DNA of 33,503 nucleotides from Thermoflexales bacterium (GTDB lineage Bacteria > Chloroflexota > Anaerolineae > J036 > Brachytrichaceae). Both the position numbers and the translations under genes were made by a program. Positions 24,824 to 32,586 of this stretch are shown piece by piece. Within the stretch, counting starts at the first letter, position 1, and every line of letters begins with the position of its first letter. The notes below the pieces were generated by a model. That model was given only the letters and a program-made list of their open reading frames with translations. It did not search any database and was not told the DNA's origin. The DNA lies in NCBI GenBank assembly GCA_025054635.1, contig JANWZM010000003.1, positions 1 through 33,503 of the forward strand, given 5' to 3'.

Positions 24824-25120
24824 GTGACCCCCGCGCCTGAATGGTTACTAAAGCGCTACCGCCCAATGGTGCTCATCCAGCAGTTCGAGCTGCGTGCAAT
24901 AAGCGGGTTGACCTTCGGCTTCATCCACCTCTGCATCGGTCAGGAGGCGTATGCTGTTGGCGCTTGTGCAGCGCTGCGCTCGGACGATGTGATCACCAGC
25001 ATGCACCGTGTGGCATGGTCACTTGATCGCCAAGGGCGGTGACGTGCGCCGAATCTTGGCAGCGCTTGCTGCGCGACAACTGGCTACTGCGCTGGCAAAG
25101 GCGGCAGCTTGCCCATGACC
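24824..25120 (+). pseudogene. Remnant of pyruvate dehydrogenase E1-alpha gene
   Basis: The translation shows the N-terminus of a thiamine-diphosphate dehydrogenase E1-alpha subunit broken over three frames. Frame one gives LLKRYRPMVLIQQFELRAI, then FGFIHLCIGQEAYAVGACAALRSDDVITSMHR. An extra T at about 25011 breaks the expected R-G-H-G-H. Frame two then reads GHLIAKGGDVRRILAALAARQ. A one-base loss at about 25080 moves to frame three, GYCAGKGGSLPM, matching the family's GYCKGKGGSMH. A few residues are also missing before FGFIHL. Only about 97 of the usual 320-370 residues remain, and no E1-beta or E2 gene follows. A GTG at 24824 is the likely former start. Confidence 0.83.
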
Positions 25121-25137
25121 GCTTCCGTAGACACTAC

Positions 25138-25172
25138 GAGGGCGACTCACAGGTATACCGCGAGTCGCCCTC
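25138..25172. repeat. Perfect 11-bp inverted repeat (hairpin)
   Basis: GAGGGCGACTC (25138-25148) and GAGTCGCCCTC (25162-25172) are perfect inverted copies around a 13-base loop that itself contains the palindrome GGTATACC. The hairpin sits between the pdhA remnant and the convergent GH5 gene, about 70 bases past the GH5 stop. No U-run follows on either strand, so it is not a classical intrinsic terminator, though it could still stop or stabilise the GH5 transcript. Confidence 0.7.
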
Positions 25173-25243
25173 TGCCCGTCCAGAAAATGCGCCGGTCAGC
25201 GTCTACGCTGGGACGCACGGCGGCGCCATGCTTTGACTGGGGT

Positions 25244-26362
25244 CTAAGGGATCAGCGCCTTCAGTAGGGGTTCGAGCCAAGTCTGGGTCGCTGGGTTGTA
25301 AATGCCGAAGCCGTGACCGAATTCCCAATATGCCCAGGTGATCCCTCGCGCCTCAGCTGCTCGGGCAACATATGCTGTCCAGCGCGCGCGGTCTTCTAGG
25401 TCGGCGTGCAAGCCGTAGGCGCCGAACTCGCCCATCCAGACGGGCAAATTCTTGTCTTTGCTCCAGCGCGCCACCGCGTTGAAGGTGCGGTCAATCGCTG
25501 CGCGTTGGGCATCCGTGCCTTCCCAGCGCGTGCCGATCCAGTCGGCGCTACCTTGCACCCAGTTCGCGCCCTGGTGGGTGAACACCTCTGGCTCATAAAA
25601 GTGGAACGTGGCGATGATGTAGGGGTCATTGGGCGGCTGGATGGTAAACAGGCTGGAGGCTTTGCCCCAGTTCGCGCCGGTGAAGATCACATTCCGCGTT
25701 GGGTTGGTGCGGCGGATGACGCGAAGCGCATCGTCAAAAAGCACACTCCACACCCGAGTAGTTAGCGCGCCATGTGGCTCGTTGAGCACTTCGAACAGCA
25801 CTGTCGGCGGCAAATCCCTATAGCGCGTCGCAATTTGATCCCACAGTGCCAAGAAGCGATCCCACTCCGCGTTGGGATTCTCGAAAAGCTCCTCGTAGTG
25901 ATGCACGTTGATCACTACGTTGAGGTCATTGTTCAGGGCTTGCTCGATGACCCAGTCGATCCGCTCAAAGAATGCAGGGTCAATTGTGTAAGGCGACTCG
26001 CGTAAAGCGTGCGCCGACCAGCGAATGGGGACGCGCACGGTGTCGAAACCAGCTTGGCGGATGATCGGGAAGAAATAGTCCTCGATCCGAAAGCCCCATT
26101 CGCCCTCAGTGGGCGCTTCGAGGGCGTTGCCGAAATTCACCCCTCGCCCCAGGCGCTTCTGCATTTCAAATGGGCTGATGGGGGCGTAAGAACCGCTGTC
26201 AGGCATCTGTTGCGCTCCCGTCTGGACAGGAGCAGGTTGCTCACTTTGCGGCTGATTTGGCAGCGCGGTCGGGGCTGGCTGCACAGGCTGGCGGGCAACA
26301 CCAGCACAGGCAGTCAAAGCTAAAGCAGTTGCCAGCAAGGCTTGTCTCAGGTGCATATACAT
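25244..26362 (-). CDS. Glycoside hydrolase family 5 lipoprotein (endoglucanase-like)
   Basis: This retaining GH5 enzyme likely cuts beta-1,4-glucan or mannan at the cell surface. The 372-residue protein begins with a lipoprotein signal (LTAC lipobox, Cys19), followed by a Pro/Gln-rich spacer. The catalytic domain contains RLGRGVNFGNALEAP, FDTVRVPIRWSAH, the acid/base Glu in VLFEVLNEPHG (about 193) and the nucleophile Glu in VWMGEFGAYG (about 312). The ATG at 26362 has a GGAGG 8 bases upstream, so the longer start at 26401 is unlikely. It lies 13 bases after rnc and is probably on the same transcript. The lgt gene at the window end makes the enzyme that lipidates such proteins. Confidence 0.9.
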   Translation of the reverse strand: MYMHLRQALLATALALTACAGVARQPVQPAPTALPNQPQSEQPAPVQTGAQQMPDSGSYAPISPFEMQKRLGRGVNFGNALEAPTEGEWGFRIEDYFFPIIRQAGFDTVRVPIRWSAHALRESPYTIDPAFFERIDWVIEQALNNDLNVVINVHHYEELFENPNAEWDRFLALWDQIATRYRDLPPTVLFEVLNEPHGALTTRVWSVLFDDALRVIRRTNPTRNVIFTGANWGKASSLFTIQPPNDPYIIATFHFYEPEVFTHQGANWVQGSADWIGTRWEGTDAQRAAIDRTFNAVARWSKDKNLPVWMGEFGAYGLHADLEDRARWTAYVARAAEARGITWAYWEFGHGFGIYNPATQTWLEPLLKALIP

Positions 26363-26375
26363 GTCCACATCCTCC

Positions 26376-27098
26376 CTACAAACGACTCTGCTCGCCCTCA
26401 CTGGTCACGGATACGAGGGCACTGCATTGCGGAGTAAACCATTGGTCTAGGCAGGCAAGCGCGGCTTGAGCAGCCGCCTGCTCAGCCTGCTGCTTGCTCG
26501 AGCCGCGCCCAGTACCGACCTGGCGGTCACCGACCCAGACACTGACCGTGAACTGTTTGGCGTGATCTGGACCTTCACTTGTGACCAGTCGGTAGCGCGG
26601 GGTTATCCCGAGCTGACCCTGGGTGAGTTCTTGGAGGCGGCTCTTGGCATCGCGGTCAAGGTTTGCCTGCACAATCTGCGGGGCGCGCTGAGCAAACATC
26701 GGCTCGACCAGCGCGCGCACTGCGTCAATACCCTGGTCAAGGTAGAGCGCGCCTAGCATTGCTTCGAAGGCGTCACCTAAGATGTTGTCGCGCTCACGTC
26801 CGCCGCTGTCCTCCTCACCTCTGCCGAGCTTAATCTGCTCGCGCAAGCCGATAGCGCGAGCAAAGTCTGCCAAGGTATTGACTTTGACCAGCGCCGCGCG
26901 CAGGCTGGTCAAGCGTCCTTCATCCAGTTCTGGGTAATGCCGAAACAGCCAAGCTGCAGCGACGAAGTCGAGAATAGCATCGCCCAGGAATTCCAACCGC
27001 TCATTGTCTGCGCCGCCCAATTCAGGGTGCTCGTTCGCATACGATGTGTGTGTCAGAGCACGCTCGAGCAGCGCCGGATCGCGAAAGGTCGGCAGCAT
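26376..27098 (-). CDS. rnc: Ribonuclease III
   Basis: RNase III cuts double-stranded RNA in rRNA processing and mRNA turnover. The protein of about 240 residues has the signature NERLEFLGDAILDF with the metal-binding Glu and Asp residues, the second acidic cluster GDAFEAMLGALYLDQG, and a C-terminal double-stranded RNA-binding domain (SRLQELTQGQLG through GSSKQQAEQAAAQAAL). I chose the ATG at 27098, just inside the fabF end; a TTG at 27122 would overlap fabF by 20 bases and add eight residues, and the N-terminal helix favours neither clearly. The fabF-rnc pairing is common in bacteria. Confidence 0.94.
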   Translation of the reverse strand: MLPTFRDPALLERALTHTSYANEHPELGGADNERLEFLGDAILDFVAAAWLFRHYPELDEGRLTSLRAALVKVNTLADFARAIGLREQIKLGRGEEDSGGRERDNILGDAFEAMLGALYLDQGIDAVRALVEPMFAQRAPQIVQANLDRDAKSRLQELTQGQLGITPRYRLVTSEGPDHAKQFTVSVWVGDRQVGTGRGSSKQQAEQAAAQAALACLDQWFTPQCSALVSVTSEGEQSRL

Positions 27099-27102
27099 CA
27101 GG

Positions 27103-28347
27103 TCACTCGTCGTAGCGACCAAAGATCAGCACACTGTTGTGTCCACCGAAGCCAAATGAGTTGTTCATGGCGAAGTTGACGCGCACCGCGCGCGCCTCAC
27201 TGGGGACGTAGTCCAGGTCGCACAGCGGATCGGGCTCTTTCAGGTTGATTGTTGGCGGGACGATGCCACGTTGGATGGCGTAAATGCAGACTGCAGCTTC
27301 GAGTGCGCCTGTGGCGCCCATCATGTGTCCGGTCATGCTTTTCGTGCTGCTGATTGGCACTTTGTAGGCGTGGTCGCCGAGGGCTGTCTTGATCGCTTGT
27401 GTTTCGGCAATGTCGTTGAGCGGAGTTGCCGTGCCATGGGCGTTGATGTAATCAATCTGCTCAGGTCGAATACCAGCCTGCGCCATTGCGCGCTGCATTG
27501 CACGCACAGCGCCAATCCCGCCCTCTGCAGGGGCTACGACATGATATGCGTCGGTGGTCTGACCGTATCCGAGCACCTCCGCAAGGATGGTTGCGCCGCG
27601 CGCCTTAGCAAACTCGAGCTCCTCCAAGACCATCACGCAGGCGCCTTCACCCATCACCACACCGTCGCGGTTCTTGTCAAAGGGTCGCGGCGAGGTTGAA
27701 GGCAACTCGTTGTTGTGGCTGAGCGCACCTAACCGGTCAAAGCCCGCCATGCCCAGAATGCTCACTGTGGCGTCTGCGCCACCGCAGATCATCACAGTGG
27801 CTACACCGCGCCGGATCAGCTCGCTCGCCTGACCGATGCTGTCGTTGCTAGTAGCACAAGCTGACGCTGGCGAGTAGGACGGGCCGCGCGCGCCAAACTC
27901 GATCGCGACAAGTCCAGCCGCCCCGTTGCTCATGATCATCGGGATAGCAAATGGGTTGATGCGCCGGTGCCCCTGCTCGCGCAGCACATCGTATTGTGCG
28001 AGCATGGTGTTGAAGCCACCAACGGACGAGCCGATAACCACACCCGTTTCATCTGCAAGCCCATCCGCAATCGTCAAGCCCGCCTGTTTCATTGCCTGAC
28101 GCGCCGCAGCCAAAGCGTACTGCTCGAACAAGTCAGTGCGGCGCACATCTTTTGGGTCAACAGCCGTAGTGGGGTCGAAGTTTTTGACTTCACAGGCAAC
28201 GTGGACGGGCAACACACTAGAGTCGAATCGCGTGATCGGCGCGACACCCGATTTACCGGCAATCAGCGCCTCCCACGTGCTCTCCATGTCTAGTCCCAAC
28301 GGCGTGACTGCGCCGATGCCAGTGACAACCACTCTTCGCTTGTGCAT
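27103..28347 (-). CDS. fabF: Beta-ketoacyl-ACP synthase II (FabF)
   Basis: FabF condenses malonyl-ACP with acyl-ACP in type II fatty-acid elongation. The 414-residue length is typical. The catalytic triad is visible: Cys164 in SPASACATSND, His in NAHGTATPLND (about 304) and His in TKSMTGHMMGATGAL (about 339). The C-terminal NNSFGFGGHNSVLIF is the family ending. The ATG at 28347 is preceded by GAGAGGA about 5 bases upstream. It is the first gene of a fabF-rnc-GH5 run. No acpP or other fab gene is next to it. Confidence 0.96.
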   Translation of the reverse strand: MHKRRVVVTGIGAVTPLGLDMESTWEALIAGKSGVAPITRFDSSVLPVHVACEVKNFDPTTAVDPKDVRRTDLFEQYALAAARQAMKQAGLTIADGLADETGVVIGSSVGGFNTMLAQYDVLREQGHRRINPFAIPMIMSNGAAGLVAIEFGARGPSYSPASACATSNDSIGQASELIRRGVATVMICGGADATVSILGMAGFDRLGALSHNNELPSTSPRPFDKNRDGVVMGEGACVMVLEELEFAKARGATILAEVLGYGQTTDAYHVVAPAEGGIGAVRAMQRAMAQAGIRPEQIDYINAHGTATPLNDIAETQAIKTALGDHAYKVPISSTKSMTGHMMGATGALEAAVCIYAIQRGIVPPTINLKEPDPLCDLDYVPSEARAVRVNFAMNNSFGFGGHNSVLIFGRYDE

Positions 28348-28400
28348 AGGTCCTCTCGTGATTGCTCGGGCGCTTCACGTTGAAGCGGCTGCTGCCGAGG

Positions 28401-28406
28401 ATTATA
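28401..28406 (-). promoter_or_regulatory. Candidate -10 box of fabF
   Basis: A perfect minus-strand TATAAT in the context GATATAATCC, the same core as the recombinase -10 box, would start a transcript with a leader of about 45 bases before fabF. The -35 region is weak. The rest of 28348-28623 shows no supported gene. Confidence 0.4.
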
Positions 28407-28606
28407 TCGGTAGGCGCTTTTGCTGCGGCTTGTTTGCACTACCAAGCGGCATCACGATGTTCTGCAACGCGAAACGCGCCTCTCACGCGTCGAACGGCAT
28501 GTGAGGCATACAGTGAGGCAGAGCCCTCTTGTGTGGAAACGGAGATGCCGATGCTTACTGGCTCTACTTGGCAGCACGAGACGCGCCTGCTAGCACATTG
28601 GCGGGT

Positions 28607-28612
28607 TAAAAT
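28607..28612 (+). promoter_or_regulatory. Candidate -10 box of tRNA-Leu
   Basis: TAAAAT (5/6 to TATAAT) lies 11 bases before the mature 5' end of the tRNA, the right distance for a short leader. No convincing -35 element is seen. Confidence 0.35.
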
Positions 28613-28623
28613 GTAGTTAAGCT

Positions 28624-28708
28624 GGGGCGGTGGCGGAATGGCAGACGCCGAAGACTTAAAATCTTCTGTTGCACACGCAACGTGTGGGTTCGAGTCCCAC
28701 CCGCCCTA
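28624..28708 (+). tRNA. tRNA-Leu (UAA anticodon)
   Basis: An 85-base class II tRNA folds cleanly. The acceptor is GGGGCGG paired with CCGCCCT (G-U at the first pair), with discriminator A. The D-arm starts GCGGAATGGCAGACGC. The anticodon stem GAAGA/TCTTC encloses loop CTTAAAA with anticodon TAA. A long variable arm (GTTGC/GCAAC) and the T-arm GTGGG-TTCGAGT-CCCAC follow. The long variable arm and TAA anticodon identify tRNA-Leu reading UUA/UUG. The CCA end is not encoded. Its last three bases double as the ppk1 stop codon on the other strand. Confidence 0.95.
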
Positions 28709-30778
28709 CTCCTGGCGCAAGCCGCTGAGCGCGAGAAGGCGCATTTGGCTATCTATCCTCGGCTGATCTGGAGCTGGGACAACGCGCGCGTAGCAGCCGT
28801 CAGGCTTGAGCTCGCGCGCCTTGACGTTGTCTTTCAGCCCCAACTCGAGCACTTCGCGCTTGATCCGGTTGCGCATCGCTGGGTCGAGGATTGGAAATAA
28901 GGTCTCGACGCGACGGTCGAGATTGCGCTCCATCAAGTCGGCACTGCCGAGGTACATCTCCTCCCGCCCGTTGTTGTGAAAGTAGTACACCCGGCTATGC
29001 TCCAAGAAACGACCAACGATGCTGACCACACGAATGTTCTCGCTCAGCCCAGGGACGCCAGGGCGCAGGCAGCACATACCGCGCACCAGCAAGTCAATTT
29101 TGACGCCGACTTGGGAGGCACGGTAAAGCAGATCAATCATCTGGGTGTCGACCAGCGCGTTCACCTTGAAGATCAACCGACCATTCCCGTGAGTCACTTG
29201 GTGGTTAATTTCGCGCTCGATCAAGCCTGCTAGACGCTGGCGCAAGTTGACTGGCGCGACAATCAGCGCGGAGTAGCGCCGCTGCTTGGAGTAGCCAGTC
29301 AAGAAGTTGAACAGCTCAGTCGCATCCTGACCGATCTCTTCACGGCTGGTGAGGATGCCTAAGTCAGTGTAGACGCGCGCCGTGCTGGCGTTGTAATTGC
29401 CGGTGCCCAAGTGCACATACCGTCGGATGACCCCGTCTGGATCGCGGCGGACGACCAGGCAGACCTTGGCGTGGACTTTATACCGAGCTAATCCGTAAAC
29501 TACGTGCACGCCAACCTGTTCGAGCGCTTTTGTCCACTGCAAGTTGTTCTCCTCATCGAAACGCGCCTTCAGCTCGACTAGCACAGCGACCTGCTTGCCG
29601 CTCTGCACTGCCTCCATGAGAGCCTCGACAATCGGCGAGTTTGAGCCAACGCGGTATAGCGTTTGCTTGATCGCCAGCACATTCGGGTCGCGCGCTGCTG
29701 CGCGGACAAACTCGACGACTGGTTCGAAGGACTCATAGGGGTGATGCAGCAGCACATCACCCCGGCGGATGCGGTCGAACAGGTCTTCGCGCTCGTCCAA
29801 GTCGCGTGGCAACGCTGGGTGCAGCGGCGGATCTTTTAGCTCTGGCAGGGGCAAGCGGTGAAGCTGCCACAGGCAGCTTAGGTCAAACACGCCTGGGGCA
29901 ACGCAAACGTCATCCTCAGTGATGTTCAACCCTTTGATCAGCACCTGGCGCACCTCTGGAGGCATTGTGCTGGCAATTTCCAGGCGCACCACCTGACCAA
30001 AGCGGCGTTCTCTCAGCGAGCGCTGCACCAGTTGGCGCAGGTCACTTGCCTCGTCCTCCTGGATTTCGATATCGGCGTCGCGCGTGACGCGAAACGGATA
30101 CACCCCCGTCACGCGCATACCCGGGAAGAGCAGGTTGATATGCGCAGCGATGACTTGCTCCAGCCAAACAAAACAGAACTCGCGCGCCGCTTCATCGGTG
30201 CACGGGCTGAGCGGCAGCAAACGCGGGAAGTTCGGCGGCACCTTGACGCGAGCAAAACGGTCTCTCCCTGTGTCATCCCGAATCAGAACTGCCAAATTCA
30301 GGCTGAGGTTGCTGATGTGAGGAAAAGGGCGTGCACTGTCCACTGCAAGTGGGGTCAACACAGGGTAGACCGTGTTGTTGAAGTAGTCTGTAGCGAGTTG
30401 GCGCTGCTCGCGGTTAAGCTCTTCCCAGTCCAGCACGCGCACGTTGTGCTGGGCAAGCAGCGGACGCACCTCGCGTGTCCAGACCTCGGCATGCTCCGCG
30501 GTTAAGGCTGATACACGCTGGTGGATGATCTTCAACGTCTCAGCCGGCGAAAGCCCATCAGGGCCGCAAAGCTCTACGCCTGCCATCACCTGCTCACGCA
30601 GTCCAGAGACGCGGATCATGTAGAACTCGTCCAAGTTCGTGGCGAAGATGGCGAGGAACTTGGCGCGCTCGAGCGGCGGATGGTAGGAGTCGCGTGCCTC
30701 CTCCAAGACACGGCGGTTGAACTCGATCCAGCTCAGCTCGCGGTTGAAGTAGTTCGAATGCAGCCCTTGGGTACTCAT
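28706..30778 (-). CDS. ppk1: Polyphosphate kinase 1
   Basis: PPK1 reversibly polymerises ATP gamma-phosphate into polyphosphate and is usually membrane-associated. The 690-residue protein matches the family length. It starts with the N-domain block FNRELSWIEFNRRVLEEA and has KQTLYRVGSNSPIVEAL (about 365-380), the phosphorylated-His motif KVHAKVCLVVRR (His about 434) and YVHLGTGNYNASTARVYTDLG near 455. The C-terminal DLLVRGMCCLRPGVPGLSENI and the second active His region are intact. The ATG at 30778 lacks a ribosome site, and a TATCAT -10-like box at 30796-30791 would make a very short leader. The TAG stop lies inside the end of the opposing tRNA. Confidence 0.96.
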   Translation of the reverse strand: MSTQGLHSNYFNRELSWIEFNRRVLEEARDSYHPPLERAKFLAIFATNLDEFYMIRVSGLREQVMAGVELCGPDGLSPAETLKIIHQRVSALTAEHAEVWTREVRPLLAQHNVRVLDWEELNREQRQLATDYFNNTVYPVLTPLAVDSARPFPHISNLSLNLAVLIRDDTGRDRFARVKVPPNFPRLLPLSPCTDEAAREFCFVWLEQVIAAHINLLFPGMRVTGVYPFRVTRDADIEIQEDEASDLRQLVQRSLRERRFGQVVRLEIASTMPPEVRQVLIKGLNITEDDVCVAPGVFDLSCLWQLHRLPLPELKDPPLHPALPRDLDEREDLFDRIRRGDVLLHHPYESFEPVVEFVRAAARDPNVLAIKQTLYRVGSNSPIVEALMEAVQSGKQVAVLVELKARFDEENNLQWTKALEQVGVHVVYGLARYKVHAKVCLVVRRDPDGVIRRYVHLGTGNYNASTARVYTDLGILTSREEIGQDATELFNFLTGYSKQRRYSALIVAPVNLRQRLAGLIEREINHQVTHGNGRLIFKVNALVDTQMIDLLYRASQVGVKIDLLVRGMCCLRPGVPGLSENIRVVSIVGRFLEHSRVYYFHNNGREEMYLGSADLMERNLDRRVETLFPILDPAMRNRIKREVLELGLKDNVKARELKPDGCYARVVPAPDQPRIDSQMRLLALSGLRQE

Positions 30779-30886
30779 TTACGAAAGCGAATGATAGCCC
30801 AGTGGCGGAACGGAGCATTCCACCAGAAACAACGCCACCTGAAACACATATTGAGGCGGGGTCTACTGCCGCACTCTCCTGACCTT

Positions 30887-30916
30887 CCGTCCGTTTCCAT
30901 GCCGTCCGTTTCCATG
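30887..30916. repeat. Two-copy 15-bp tandem repeat
   Basis: CCGTCCGTTTCCATG occurs twice in perfect tandem (30887-30901 and 30902-30916) in the 238-base spacer between the divergent ppk1 and sulfatase genes. It may be a recent duplication or paired binding sites. Copy number could vary between strains. Confidence 0.75.
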
Positions 30917-30987
30917 GGAAGAGCAGAGCGCAGAGGCAACGGGCGTCGTTGATGGCTTCATTCTGGCACTGGCGTTAGCTATCTCGT

Positions 30988-30993
30988 TACAAT
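30988..30993 (+). promoter_or_regulatory. Candidate -10 box of sulfatase-like gene
   Basis: TACAAT (5/6) sits 23 bases before the GTG start. Together with the GGAG ribosome site it gives a conventional short leader. No strong -35 box is seen. Confidence 0.35.
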
Positions 30994-31016
30994 TCCAGCC
31001 TGCTGGAGAATACCGC

Positions 31017-32561
31017 GTGACCTCACAGCCTGATATTCTGATCTTGGTTTTAGACACACTGCGAGCAGACCGGCTACGCGCCTACAACAGCAACCGTTCC
31101 GTTGCACCTGCTTTGGATGCGTTCGCAGAGGAAGCCACCGTCTTCCGCTTCGCGATTGCCCCGTCTCAATGGTCTATCCCTTCGCATGCCTCATTGTTCA
31201 CGGGGGTTTACCCCTCAGTTCACAACACAACCCAATCGAATTCAGTGTTACCGACGACGCTACCTACTCTTGCTGAGAGGCTGCGCGCGGTGGGGTACTA
31301 CACGGCGGCTTTCTGCAACAACGCGCTCGTTGGGGTGATCAACAACGGCTTGCGTCGAGGATTCGATAGCTTTCTCAACTACGCCGGTTTTTGGAACTCG
31401 CGCCCAAACCAAGCTGGGCGGCACTCTGGTTGGTTCGACCGCGTCCGACAATCGTTCAAGAATCTAGTCACGGAAGTGATCGGCAGCATCCAAGACGCTT
31501 TCGCTCGGTCGGACTTTTTGTTTGAGCTGTCGCTGACGCCCCTGTTCGTCCCGTTGTGGCAGACCGCGCTGAGTTTCAAAGGCAGCGTGCGCAAGTCGTT
31601 GGACGACGCAGCAAGGCTGCTTCTCCAGCGCAAGGGAGTTGCGCCCAACCAACCCATCTTCGCTTTTGTCAATCTGATGGGTGTCCACATGCCTTACCAT
31701 CCGCCACGCCCATACATCGAGCGCTTCGCCCCGCAGGTTCTGCGCGACCGAGAGGCAAGCCGCTATTTGCGCCGCTTCAACACTGATGCCTTCGGCTGGC
31801 TAGCGCCACTCGCTGAGCCGGTGCCACCAGAGCACAAGGCAGTGCTAGATGGGATGTATGACGCAGAAGTCGCCCACCAAGACTACTGGGTCGGCGCGTT
31901 CTTTGATCGGATGCAGCAATCTGGCTGGCTCGATCGCGGGATGGTGATTGTGCTGTCGGACCATGGCGAGCACTTGGGTGAACATCAGTTGATGGGCCAC
32001 TCCGTCTCGCTCTACAACGAGCTTGTCCGTGTGCCGCTGATCATCCGCGACGGCAATGGGAACTTCCCGCGCGGCTCACACGTCGAACACTTCGTCTCCA
32101 CACGCCGTATCTTCCACACCGCGCTGCACGCCGCTGGAGCAGCAGACGCGACCGAAGCAGCGCTCTCCCTCGCAGTTGACGCGAGCGGCACCTGCGCTGA
32201 GCGCGGGATCGCCTTCTCAGAGTCCATTCCTGCCCAAAATGTGCTAAGAATGATGCGCAAGCGTCGTCCCGACCTCATCCGAGCACACGCCATGGACCAG
32301 CACCGCATTGCGGTGTGCAGCGAGGGGCACAAGCTTATTCAGATCGGCGCGGACCGCTTCGAGCTATACGACCTCACTGCAGACCCTGAAGAGCAGCATG
32401 ACTTGAGCCAAGCGCAGCCAGAGCGCGTTGCGCACATGCGCCAACTGATTGTTGATTTTGTGTATCGCGCTGGGCAGATCAGCCAGAATTCCCCCATAAC
32501 AGACGAAGCGCTCAGCCCAGTCCTCGCCCAGCGACTGCGCAACCTGGGCTACCTGGACTAG
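31017..32561 (+). CDS. Sulfatase / alkaline-phosphatase-superfamily protein
   Basis: This 514-residue protein has the alkaline-phosphatase fold typical of sulfatases and phosphoethanolamine-type transferases. It shows the first metal-binding block ILVLDTLRADRLR (Asp13), the nucleophile region SQWSIPSHASLFTG (about 50-63) and the second metal block LSDHGEHLGEHQLMGH (about 312-327). The sulfatase consensus C/S-x-P-S-R reads S-I-P-S-H here: Ser53 at the formylglycine position and His instead of Arg. That leaves true sulfatase activity uncertain. No signal peptide or membrane segment is seen. The GTG at 31017 has GGAG 8 bases upstream. It is followed 25 bases later by lgt. Confidence 0.83.
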   Translation: MTSQPDILILVLDTLRADRLRAYNSNRSVAPALDAFAEEATVFRFAIAPSQWSIPSHASLFTGVYPSVHNTTQSNSVLPTTLPTLAERLRAVGYYTAAFCNNALVGVINNGLRRGFDSFLNYAGFWNSRPNQAGRHSGWFDRVRQSFKNLVTEVIGSIQDAFARSDFLFELSLTPLFVPLWQTALSFKGSVRKSLDDAARLLLQRKGVAPNQPIFAFVNLMGVHMPYHPPRPYIERFAPQVLRDREASRYLRRFNTDAFGWLAPLAEPVPPEHKAVLDGMYDAEVAHQDYWVGAFFDRMQQSGWLDRGMVIVLSDHGEHLGEHQLMGHSVSLYNELVRVPLIIRDGNGNFPRGSHVEHFVSTRRIFHTALHAAGAADATEAALSLAVDASGTCAERGIAFSESIPAQNVLRMMRKRRPDLIRAHAMDQHRIAVCSEGHKLIQIGADRFELYDLTADPEEQHDLSQAQPERVAHMRQLIVDFVYRAGQISQNSPITDEALSPVLAQRLRNLGYLD

Positions 32562-32586
32562 GTGCGTTAGCCGTTTCAGCTCGCCG

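Noticed and set aside
25039-25236. 65-codon plus-strand ORF after the pdhA remnant
   Set aside because: It reads a frame without E1-alpha similarity over the decayed gene and crosses the hairpin; it is best seen as chance.
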